Assembly: GCA_903930805.1 (NCBI GenBank) | Contig: CAIYZZ010000553.1 | Location: 1 to 6,472, forward strand | Direction of reading: 5' to 3' | From: an uncultured Rhodocyclaceae bacterium | Lineage (GTDB): Bacteria; Pseudomonadota; Gammaproteobacteria; Burkholderiales; Rhodocyclaceae | DNA: 6,472 bases | Position numbers and translations under genes: made by a program | Shown: piece by piece, positions 1-5,282 of the stretch | How the letters are laid out: every line of letters begins with the position of its first letter | Numbering within the stretch: position 1 is the first letter of the stretch | The notes under the pieces: model-generated | The model's database searches: none | The model's input: the letters and a program-made list of their open reading frames with translations, nothing else | What the model was told of the DNA's origin: nothing

Positions 1-63
1 CTCGACCGTATCGAACGCCTGCCGGAGCAGTTGCCGATGCTCTATCTGAGCCTGACGCGCTGA
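1..63 (+). CDS. C-terminal end of an unidentified gene (partial)
   Basis: An open frame enters from the left edge and ends at TGA 61-63, giving 20 residues that finish in LPMLYLSLTR. Nearly all third codon positions are G or C, as expected for coding DNA in a GC-rich genome, and the other two plus frames look less protein-like. The segment is leucine- and arginine-rich and probably helical, with no recognisable motif. The gene converges on the minus-strand operon, with a hairpin just after the stop that could end both transcripts. The function is unknown. The call rests only on frame openness and codon bias. Confidence 0.4.
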   Translation, partial: LDRIERLPEQLPMLYLSLTR

Positions 64-70
64 ACCGATC

Positions 71-108
71 AAAATTGGCTGCCTGACCCGCCAAAAGCCA
101 AATCTTTT
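71..108. terminator. Candidate bidirectional rho-independent terminator
   Basis: TTGGCT (75-80) pairs with AGCCAA (96-101) across a 15-nt loop. On the plus strand the stem is followed by ATCTTTT; on the minus strand it is followed directly by TTTT (74-71). It lies between the end of the plus-strand gene (63) and the end of the minus-strand operon (163), where a shared terminator is expected. The stem is only 6 bp and the loop is long, so it would be weak. Confidence 0.35.
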
Positions 109-162
109 ATGTTACGGATTCAAGGTCAAAACTGATCGCGCAGACTCAAACCTGGATTGGAA

Positions 163-1374
163 TTACAACCAGCGCCGCATAGAATAGCCACCGATAATAG
201 GACGCTGCAGGGCCGCGCTGGCGATCTGTCTGCCCCATTTGAATTCCTTGAACAGCACCACGAAGCGCCACATGTCGCGCAACACCTTGGCGCGATCGCC
301 CCAGCTCAGCTCCATCAGCGCGGCGGGAAAATCCGCCTCGTGCGGTTTGTCGAAAGCGATCTTCAGCGGATTCCACTGATCGGTGGTGCGGCGCACCTCG
401 GAGGCGATCATCTTGCGGTAAATCTCCTGCACCGGCCGGTTGCGCAGCCGAGCTTCGACCACCGCTTCGCCGGAAATGGCACCGGAATGCAGCGCGCAAC
501 TCATACCTTCACCGATCATATTGAGAAAGCCGGCGGCCTGCCCGGTGACCAGCACATTGCCCTTGCCGAACACGTAGCGATTGATCAGCGAGGGGCCAAA
601 ATTCTCGGCGCAGCCTTCGATGTCGTCGTCGGGTGGCTGCAGGCGCACGCAGTGCTTCTCTTCCAGATAGCGCTGCACCACCTGATGTTTCCTGGCGAAA
701 TTGTCGCCGCGCTTGAAGCCGACGCCGACGATCTGTCGCCCATCGCGCGCATGGCTCCATGTGTAATGGCCGAGACCGGGATGGAACCAGAAATGGAAAT
801 AATCGGGGCTCAGCGGGCAATCGATGATGTCGTGGAATTTCTGCCCGACGAAGAACCATGGAATCTGTTTCGGATAATCCGGATAGAGCGCGCGAACCAC
901 CGGCAAACTCGGGCCGTCGGCGCCGATCACTTGGCGTGCGCGGTACTCGACCGGCTCGCCCTGCTTCCTAGCCTGAACCAAAACATGACCGCCCCTGTCC
1001 TCCAGGCCGACAAAGGATGTCCGGTCGTGCACCTCGGCGCCGCTGCGCTGAATGGCCCAGTAGTCTGAATATTTGCGATGCAGATGCGGCGTGGGACCGC
1101 CGAAGAAGTCCATGGGCATGGAAACCATGCTCGGGAAATGGAAGGTGACGCCCCGGCACGAGGTCGGCTCGTGCAGGGTCTCGCGCGGCAGCGGGCCGAA
1201 ATTCTCCAGCAGGAAGCGATGCCCGCGCGGCGACAGGATGCCGCTGCAGATCTTGTGTCGCGGCAATTCCTTGCGCTCGAGAACAAGGGTTTCGAGTCCG
1301 GCATCGACCAGCCGCTTGGCGGCGGCGGCGGCGGCAAGGCTGGCCCCGACAATCACAACATCAACGGAACGCAT
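163..1374 (-). CDS. FAD-dependent oxidoreductase, geranylgeranyl-reductase-like family
   Basis: This is a 403-residue flavoprotein of the p-hydroxybenzoate hydroxylase fold, closest in layout to the geranylgeranyl reductase (GGR) family. Members of that family saturate isoprenoid double bonds or hydroxylate/reduce other lipophilic substrates. Visible landmarks are an N-terminal beta-alpha-beta segment (VVIVGASLAA, residues 6-15), an acidic residue ending the second strand (LVLER, E33), the GGR-like loop KICSGILSPRG (41-51), the second flavin motif GADGPS (151-156), and the third region GQAAGF...GEGMSCALHSG (278-298). Several flavin positions differ from the usual pattern: GxGxxG reads GASLAA, and the GD of the third motif is GQ. 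The helix normally reading R-x-x-F-D-x-x-L before 'GAEV' seems to be missing (residues about 106-114). The ATG at 1374 is preceded by AAGAAGGAAA at good spacing. It is the last gene of the operon, 23 nt after the Fe-S gene, which may supply its electrons. Substrate unknown; it could be a diverged or impaired enzyme. Confidence 0.8.
   Translation of the reverse strand: MRSVDVVIVGASLAAAAAAKRLVDAGLETLVLERKELPRHKICSGILSPRGHRFLLENFGPLPRETLHEPTSCRGVTFHFPSMVSMPMDFFGGPTPHLHRKYSDYWAIQRSGAEVHDRTSFVGLEDRGGHVLVQARKQGEPVEYRARQVIGADGPSLPVVRALYPDYPKQIPWFFVGQKFHDIIDCPLSPDYFHFWFHPGLGHYTWSHARDGRQIVGVGFKRGDNFARKHQVVQRYLEEKHCVRLQPPDDDIEGCAENFGPSLINRYVFGKGNVLVTGQAAGFLNMIGEGMSCALHSGAISGEAVVEARLRNRPVQEIYRKMIASEVRRTTDQWNPLKIAFDKPHEADFPAALMELSWGDRAKVLRDMWRFVVLFKEFKWGRQIASAALQRPIIGGYSMRRWL
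1318..1335. repeat. (GGC)6 trinucleotide tract inside the flavin-binding helix
   Basis: Six tandem GGC units on the plus strand read as six GCC alanine codons (A14-A19) of the reductase-like gene, directly in the N-terminal FAD-binding loop and helix. Tracts like this can change length by slippage in units of one alanine without breaking the frame. It may also simply reflect GC-rich codon choice in an alanine-rich helix. Confidence 0.6.
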
Positions 1375-1397
1375 ACGGTGTTTCCTTCTTCACAAAT

Positions 1398-2057
1398 TCA
1401 GTCTTCGGCGAGTTCGGCGACGTGCACCACGGGAATGTCGCAGACCCGCTCGAAGGCCGCGCGGTCGTCCTGGCTTTCGACCACGATGCGCGCCGGATTG
1501 CGCCCTTGCAGTATCCATGCCGCCTCCATCACGGCGGGAATGGCGATACGTTGCAGATCGAGATTCAACATGCAGCCCGTTTCTTTCCGCAAGCGGTCGT
1601 AGTGCCCAACCAGGCGCTCGTAGTCGGCGTGATAGGCACGCGGCTCGATCACGTAGAGGTCCGTTGCGCCGAGCTTGCGGCGCACCGACACCTTGCTGCT
1701 CAAAGCTTCGCCCGGGGTCCGCCGCATCAATCCCGGCAGCCGGCGGCGCGGACTGTCGTCCGCAATTTTCACCGCCGAGTGCGTCAAGCGCTGCCGCAAG
1801 TCGAGTATCAGGCCGGGGATGTCGGCGCTGTTCGGACAGGCCGGCTCGCAGGCGCCGCACAGCGGGCAGGTCTCGATCAGCAGTGCGAACTCGTCTGTCA
1901 TCGCGCCGCGCTGCGCGGCCTTGACCAGGTTTTCGGGAGTCATCCGCGGATCGCGGTCGCGCCGCCACAGCGGGCAGACCAGAAGACACAGGCCGCATCC
2001 GTTGCAGTCCGCGCGGTCCATCGGCTCGCGGGGCGCCTTGCCAAAGAGTCTGAGCAT
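1398..2057 (-). CDS. Electron-transfer protein with two [4Fe-4S] motifs (HdrC/GlpC-like)
   Basis: This 219-residue soluble protein has two classical CxxCxxCxxxCP motifs: CNGCGLCLLVCP (C18, C21, C24, C28) and CPLCGACEPACP (C64, C67, C70, C74). They are spaced as in the ferredoxin domains of GlpC, GlcF, LutB and HdrC. It should carry two [4Fe-4S] clusters and pass single electrons between flavoproteins. After residue 75 comes an arginine-rich linker and a C-terminal domain of about 85 residues with one cysteine (C162, in KETGCMLNLD). The paired-cysteine CCG motifs of full-length GlpC/GlcF/HdrB proteins are absent. No signal peptide or membrane segment is seen, so it is probably cytoplasmic. Its ATG shares one base with the TGA of the oxidase gene upstream (TGATG at 2059-2055), so translation is probably coupled. 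Linkage to a flavin oxidase and a flavin reductase suggests it wires them together, which is inference. Confidence 0.85.
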   Translation of the reverse strand: MLRLFGKAPREPMDRADCNGCGLCLLVCPLWRRDRDPRMTPENLVKAAQRGAMTDEFALLIETCPLCGACEPACPNSADIPGLILDLRQRLTHSAVKIADDSPRRRLPGLMRRTPGEALSSKVSVRRKLGATDLYVIEPRAYHADYERLVGHYDRLRKETGCMLNLDLQRIAIPAVMEAAWILQGRNPARIVVESQDDRAAFERVCDIPVVHVAELAED

Positions 2058-3616
2058 CAGAAAATCACGTCCCGGTTGAGGATCATCGCCGGATCGGCGT
2101 GGCGCTTCAAGGCGAGGTGCCGGTCCACCAGGGCATCACCGAAAACGCGCCGGATATAGCCCTTCATCATGCCGCCGAAACGGTAATAGCTGCCACCCAG
2201 ATCGACGCCGATATCGTATATCGCGTTCTTGAAAGCCTGAAAATGATCGCGGCTATACACCTCACCCTCAATCATAGGCTCGAATTCGCAGCCGTAAGCC
2301 CACCCCTGCACGCCGGGCGGGATGCAAGACATTTCATAGTGCGGCTGGTGGTCGGGCCTGAGTCTGATGCCAACGCAATACAGCGTGTAATGCGGGAAAT
2401 ACTTGCGGCAAACCGCGTTGCCACTCTCGACGGCCTCGATGAAGCGGTCGGCCGGCATGGCCAGATCGGGGATCACCATCTGCCGCGAACCCCAGAACTT
2501 CCACACTGCGCGCGAGAACACCACGCTGCGGTCGTGCATGCGTCCGTCCTGCATGTATTCGGCGCGGCGAAACTCGGGAAACACCTGGTGCTTGCGTTGC
2601 AGCAGATACCAGGCCTCGCCCAGTTTCCATGGACGCAAGGCGTAGTGCCCGGCCATGTGCAGCACGAAGCCCAACTCGCCGTGGCCGCGCAGACGCGACT
2701 GCCAATTGGCGCGAAAAGCGACTTCGCGCTCTTCCGAGTCGAAAGCCACCAGCAAATTCACCGCGCAATCCATGATGGTCAGGATGCCGGAGTAGTCGCT
2801 GGCGTCGTTGCGATCGAGCAGTTGCAGATCCTCGATGGCCGTGCGCAGCGAGGAATAGTAGTAGTAGTGCATGGACAGCGGCGTGTAGGGGCGCACGCGC
2901 AGCGTCGCTTCGGTGATGACGCCGAACTGGCCGTAACCCAGGATCACCCGCTGGAACAATTCGGCATTCTCCGTATCCGAGCACTCGACAATCTCTCCGA
3001 TCGGAGTCACCACCTGCAAGGAAAGGGCCTGATCCGCGCTGCAGCCGAGCCGAGCCGAATTCACGTCGACGCCGCCGACCCCCAGCGTGCCGCCGACCGA
3101 GGATGTCAGATTGAGCGGCGCCGAAAGGTAGTCGAGATTCTCGCGGCGTAGTTCCTCGGCCAGACTATGCCAGAAGATTCCGGCCTCCGCACGCACCGTC
3201 AGCGCCGCCGCATCGATGCGCAAGACGCGGCCCATGGCGCTCATGTCGAGCAGCACGCCGCCGAAGGCCACCGATTCGCCTTCGGTTGTTAGCCCGCCGC
3301 CGCGCACCGTCACCGGCACATGGTGCGTCTGCGCCGCCTTGAGCAGACAGGAGATCTGCTCGGTGTCGCGGGCAAGTACTATGCCATGCGGCAAGCCGTA
3401 CGCCGTACCGCCGGCATCGGTGACATACGCGTCGCACACGGATGCACCTTCGGCAAGCTCCACGCCATCATCGCGCAAGGCCGCGACGAAAACGGGCCAG
3501 CTGGTGCCGTTCCAGCGCGCGGGATTGGTCTGCTGGCGCGTGATACCGCGCAAGGAGTCGGGAGCGACCGGGCAGGGGCCGACGGTGCCGGGCTCAACGG
3601 GGAAATTATTTAACAA
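2057..3616 (-). CDS. FAD-linked oxidase, cytokinin-dehydrogenase-like (PCMH fold)
   Basis: This is a 519-residue protein of the vanillyl-alcohol oxidase/PCMH flavoprotein superfamily. The FAD-binding domain spans about residues 72-242: GIVLARDTEQISCLL (78-92), the pyrophosphate loop VRGGG (104-108), SSVGGTLGVGG (172-182), and LGYGQFGVITEATLRVRP (226-243). The GGTL and GQFGVIT blocks and the C-terminal ending DPAMILNRDVIF resemble cytokinin dehydrogenases, which also oxidise C-N or C-H bonds through a substrate domain (about 244-480 here). Where those enzymes have RGxGHS with a histidine bound covalently to FAD, this protein has RGGGLTTEGES, so its FAD should be non-covalent. The start is TTG at 3616, preceded by AAAAAGAG at a plausible distance; an in-frame TAA lies five codons upstream, and no ATG or GTG occurs near the N-terminus. 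TTG at codon 22 is a poorer alternative. It is the first gene of the operon, and electrons could pass to the Fe-S protein encoded next. Substrate unknown; a sterol-reductase-like or sugar-acid oxidase role cannot be excluded. Confidence 0.85.
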   Translation of the reverse strand: MLNNFPVEPGTVGPCPVAPDSLRGITRQQTNPARWNGTSWPVFVAALRDDGVELAEGASVCDAYVTDAGGTAYGLPHGIVLARDTEQISCLLKAAQTHHVPVTVRGGGLTTEGESVAFGGVLLDMSAMGRVLRIDAAALTVRAEAGIFWHSLAEELRRENLDYLSAPLNLTSSVGGTLGVGGVDVNSARLGCSADQALSLQVVTPIGEIVECSDTENAELFQRVILGYGQFGVITEATLRVRPYTPLSMHYYYYSSLRTAIEDLQLLDRNDASDYSGILTIMDCAVNLLVAFDSEEREVAFRANWQSRLRGHGELGFVLHMAGHYALRPWKLGEAWYLLQRKHQVFPEFRRAEYMQDGRMHDRSVVFSRAVWKFWGSRQMVIPDLAMPADRFIEAVESGNAVCRKYFPHYTLYCVGIRLRPDHQPHYEMSCIPPGVQGWAYGCEFEPMIEGEVYSRDHFQAFKNAIYDIGVDLGGSYYRFGGMMKGYIRRVFGDALVDRHLALKRHADPAMILNRDVIF

Positions 3617-3637
3617 GAAAATCTCTTTTTATTGACT

Positions 3638-3673
3638 GCCGCGCATCATACGCCGGGCCTGATGTACAGTCTC
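3638..3673 (-). promoter_or_regulatory. Candidate sigma70-type promoter for the oxidase/Fe-S/reductase operon
   Basis: On the minus strand TATGAT (3650-3645) matches the -10 consensus at five of six positions. Seventeen bases upstream, GAGACT (3673-3668) keeps only the central GAC of the -35 consensus. Initiation would fall near 3638, leaving a leader of about 20 nt before the TTG start at 3616. The -35 match is poor, so it is either weak, activator-dependent or a chance match. Confidence 0.25.
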
Positions 3674-3694
3674 TTGCCACGCATCACACGCCGG
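3642..3694. repeat. 15-bp direct repeat, one mismatch, 38 bp apart
   Basis: CGCATCATACGCCGG (3642-3656) recurs as CGCATCACACGCCGG (3680-3694), with a single T/C difference and a start-to-start distance of 38 bp. The first copy overlaps the candidate -10 element of the minus-strand operon; the second lies just upstream of the candidate -35 element and overlaps the end of the IS66-like fragment. It could be a pair of operator sites or the scar of a local duplication. Confidence 0.6.
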
Positions 3695-3773
3695 TGCCAT
3701 CCCAGACGAGGAGTTTGATCCGGGTGCGCCGGTTGTTGTGAAAGGCGTAGGCGCTGCTGTCGCAGGGGGATTT
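3684..3773 (-). pseudogene. IS66-family TnpB (accessory transposase protein) fragment
   Basis: The 29 residues before the TGA at 3686-3684 read ...SAYAFHNNRR, then TRIKLLVWDGTGV. This matches the remembered core of IS66 TnpB proteins (FxFxNRRRxRIKxLxWDGxGxW). TnpB is an accessory protein of about 115 residues needed for IS66 transposition. Only the core remains, and the frame stops where a tryptophan is expected after DGTGV. No TnpA, TnpC or terminal inverted repeats are in the window, so this is a decayed scrap of a former insertion sequence. It is fused in frame to the transporter fragment upstream. The family call is from memory of the motif. Confidence 0.6.
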
Positions 3774-3932
3774 CTGTACCCCGAAAAATAGTAGAACTAC
3801 CGCGAGGAAGGCTGGAATTACCGCCACCAGACTGTGGATGAGTTCAGACGAGACATCCATTAGCAGGTTGACGAAACCCAGAGCCCAAATGCTCTTGGGG
3901 ATACGCGGAGTGGCGTCGGTTCGAGGTGTCAA
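3774..3932 (-). pseudogene. Internally deleted MFS transporter N-terminal fragment
   Basis: The translation starts with a proline-rich leader and then IPKSIWALGFVNLLMDVSSE, followed by LIHSL. This is the characteristic first transmembrane segment of a bacterial MFS permease subfamily ('SIWALGFVSLxMDxSSExIHSLLP'). Instead of the PVFL expected after HSL, it continues VAVIPAFLAVVLLFFGVQ, which resembles a later membrane segment (probably TM6) of the same subfamily. About five helices therefore appear to be lost by an in-frame deletion. The frame then runs directly into IS66-like sequence. An intact protein would be about 400 residues, so this 53-residue piece cannot transport anything. The apparent TTG start at 3932 has little support. 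Confidence 0.6.
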
Positions 3933-4082
3933 TTCACATCCATATCGATTTCAGCAAGGCGCAGCGGGTGAGGTAATCTCGCACCAGTGTAGTCTTGGAC
4001 ACAACGCACTACCTTTGTGACCGATCCCGACGGCTATGACTTTGAACAAATTGGCAAGAACCAACTGGAAGGAATGAACTGA
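3931..4082 (+). pseudogene. Frameshifted C-terminal remnant of a glyoxalase I-type (VOC) protein
   Basis: One frame from 3931 gives FQQGAAGEVISHQCSLGHN, like the 'ARAAGGEVxREAGPxxxG' stretch of lactoylglutathione lyase (GloA). From about 4011 the match moves to another frame, TFVTDPDGYDFEQI (4011-4052), which is the last VOC strand with the DPDGYxxE motif. That glutamate is a metal ligand in GloA. The frame ends LEGMN and TGA at 4080-4082. A small indel near 4008-4011 separates the halves, and the N-terminal two thirds of the gene are absent, cut where the MFS fragment begins. GloA isomerises the methylglyoxal-glutathione hemithioacetal. The stop overlaps the ATG of the alcohol dehydrogenase (TGATG), so the two were probably once a translationally coupled pair. 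Confidence 0.6.
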
Positions 4083-5131
4083 TGATCAAGACAAAATCCT
4101 TTGCAGCACAAGAGCCCACCAGCATCTTGGCACCATTCGATATCCAGCGCCGCGATCCGGGTGCGGATGATGTGCAGATAGAAATTCTTTACTGTGGGGT
4201 ATGCCACTCAGACTTGCACACGGCGCGCAACGAATGGAAAGGTACGTTGTATCCGTGTGTCCCCGGGCATGAGATCGTCGGACGGGTTGTTGCCGTGGGA
4301 GACAAAGTCAAAAATTTCAAGGTTGGCGACTTGGCTGGCGTGGGCTGCCTGGTCGACAGCTGTGGCCACTGCCATTCCTGCGTCGAAGGTGAGGAGCAAT
4401 ACTGCGAGAACGGGTTTACTGGAACCTACAATGGTCCGCTGTTCGGTGGGGAGAACACCTACGGCGGCTATTCTCAAACCATCGTGGTCAAAGAGTCCTT
4501 CGTCCTGCGTATCCGACATAACGAGAAGGTTCTGGCGAGCGTGGCACCGCTTCTGTGTGCCGGCATTACCACCTACTCACCGTTGCGCCGTTGGGGTGCC
4601 GGGCCGGGCAAGCAAGTAGGCATTGTCGGCTTGGGAGGTCTCGGCCACATGGGTGTGAAATTGGCCCATGCCATGGGGGCGCATGTGACCCTCTTCACGA
4701 CATCTCCGGGCAAGATCGAAGATGGCAAGCGATTGGGCGCTGATGAAGTTTGTGTATCTACCGATCCTGACCAGATGGCTGCACGGGCGACTCAACTCGA
4801 CCTGATCATCAACACTGTCGCGGCTTCCCATGATCTCGATGCCTACCTGAGCCTTCTCAAGCGTGATGGCACCATGATATTGGTTGGCGCTCCGGCAGAG
4901 CCACATCCTTCTCCGAATGTATTCAATTTGATCCTCAAACGTCGCAATTTAGCCGGATCATTGATTGGCGGAATACACGAGACACAGGAGATGCTGGACT
5001 TCTGTGCCCAACACGGCACCGTGTCGGATATCGAAACGATTCCTGTGCAGTACATAAATACGGCCTACGAGCGCATGCTCAAGAGCGATGTGAAGTATCG
5101 GTTCGTCATCGATATGGCGACTTTGGCTTAA
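4082..5131 (+). CDS. yahK: Zinc-dependent, probably NADPH-linked alcohol dehydrogenase/aldehyde reductase, YahK type
   Basis: This 349-residue cytoplasmic enzyme belongs to the medium-chain dehydrogenase family, in the cinnamyl-alcohol-dehydrogenase/YahK group. It is full length and close to E. coli YahK, as recalled, through blocks such as YCGVCHSDLH, VPGHEIVGRVVAVGD, APLLCAGITTYSPLR, GLGGLGHMG, LLKRDGTM and DVKYRFVID. Catalytic zinc ligands are C41, H63 (with E64) and C159; structural zinc ligands are C94, C97, C100 and C108. The nucleotide-binding motif is GLGGLG (183-188), and the second strand ends FTTS rather than in an acidic residue, which favours NADP(H). YahK-type enzymes reduce a broad range of aldehydes to alcohols. 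AAGGAA lies eight bases before the ATG, and the start overlaps the stop of the glyoxalase remnant, which suggests a former carbonyl-detoxification pair. It ends in tandem TAA TAG. Third codon positions look less GC-rich than in the flavoprotein operon, a possible sign of separate origin. Confidence 0.92.
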   Translation: MIKTKSFAAQEPTSILAPFDIQRRDPGADDVQIEILYCGVCHSDLHTARNEWKGTLYPCVPGHEIVGRVVAVGDKVKNFKVGDLAGVGCLVDSCGHCHSCVEGEEQYCENGFTGTYNGPLFGGENTYGGYSQTIVVKESFVLRIRHNEKVLASVAPLLCAGITTYSPLRRWGAGPGKQVGIVGLGGLGHMGVKLAHAMGAHVTLFTTSPGKIEDGKRLGADEVCVSTDPDQMAARATQLDLIINTVAASHDLDAYLSLLKRDGTMILVGAPAEPHPSPNVFNLILKRRNLAGSLIGGIHETQEMLDFCAQHGTVSDIETIPVQYINTAYERMLKSDVKYRFVIDMATLA

Positions 5132-5191
5132 TAGAAACTACAGCTTGGAGACAGTGAATAGTGCGGTTGGGTGTTTCGGTATTGCATTGAA

Positions 5192-5217
5192 TGTCTCAAG
5201 TCCAAGCGTTTGAGACA
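5192..5217. terminator. Perfect 8-bp inverted repeat between convergent genes
   Basis: TGTCTCAA (5192-5199) and TTGAGACA (5210-5217) form a perfect 8-bp stem with a 10-nt loop. It lies 60 bp after the alcohol dehydrogenase stop and 66 bp from the stop of the convergent gene, a position suited to stopping transcription from both sides. No T-run follows on either strand, so a factor-dependent stop, mRNA-end hairpin or protein-binding palindrome is equally possible. Confidence 0.35.
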
Positions 5218-5282
5218 AATGCCAAGCCTTGATTGCGGCGCTCTGAGATATTTCGGTCAGATGAGAACGTCATACTCGTGAT

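Noticed and set aside
157..1068. Long plus-strand open frame opposite the reductase-like gene
   Set aside because: It lies antisense to a gene with clear flavoprotein motifs and a ribosome site; the translation shows no family motif and the openness follows from GC-rich codons.
1422..3151. Long plus-strand open frames (1422-2159 and 2099-3151) opposite the Fe-S and oxidase genes
   Set aside because: The minus strand has unmistakable Fe-S and PCMH motifs; the plus frames are His/Ala/Arg-rich shadows without motifs.
3653..3683. Continuation of IS66 TnpB as GKRLYIRPGV in a shifted frame
   Set aside because: It resembles the expected KRLxxGxF region, but the match is short and lies in a direct repeat, so it may be chance; not annotated.
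3684..3932. A complete insertion sequence
   Set aside because: Only a TnpB core is seen; there are no terminal inverted repeats, no 8-bp target duplication and no TnpA or TnpC.
3838..4020. A 60-codon plus-strand frame as a gene
   Set aside because: Its first half is antisense to the transporter fragment; only its second half makes sense, as one frame of the glyoxalase remnant.
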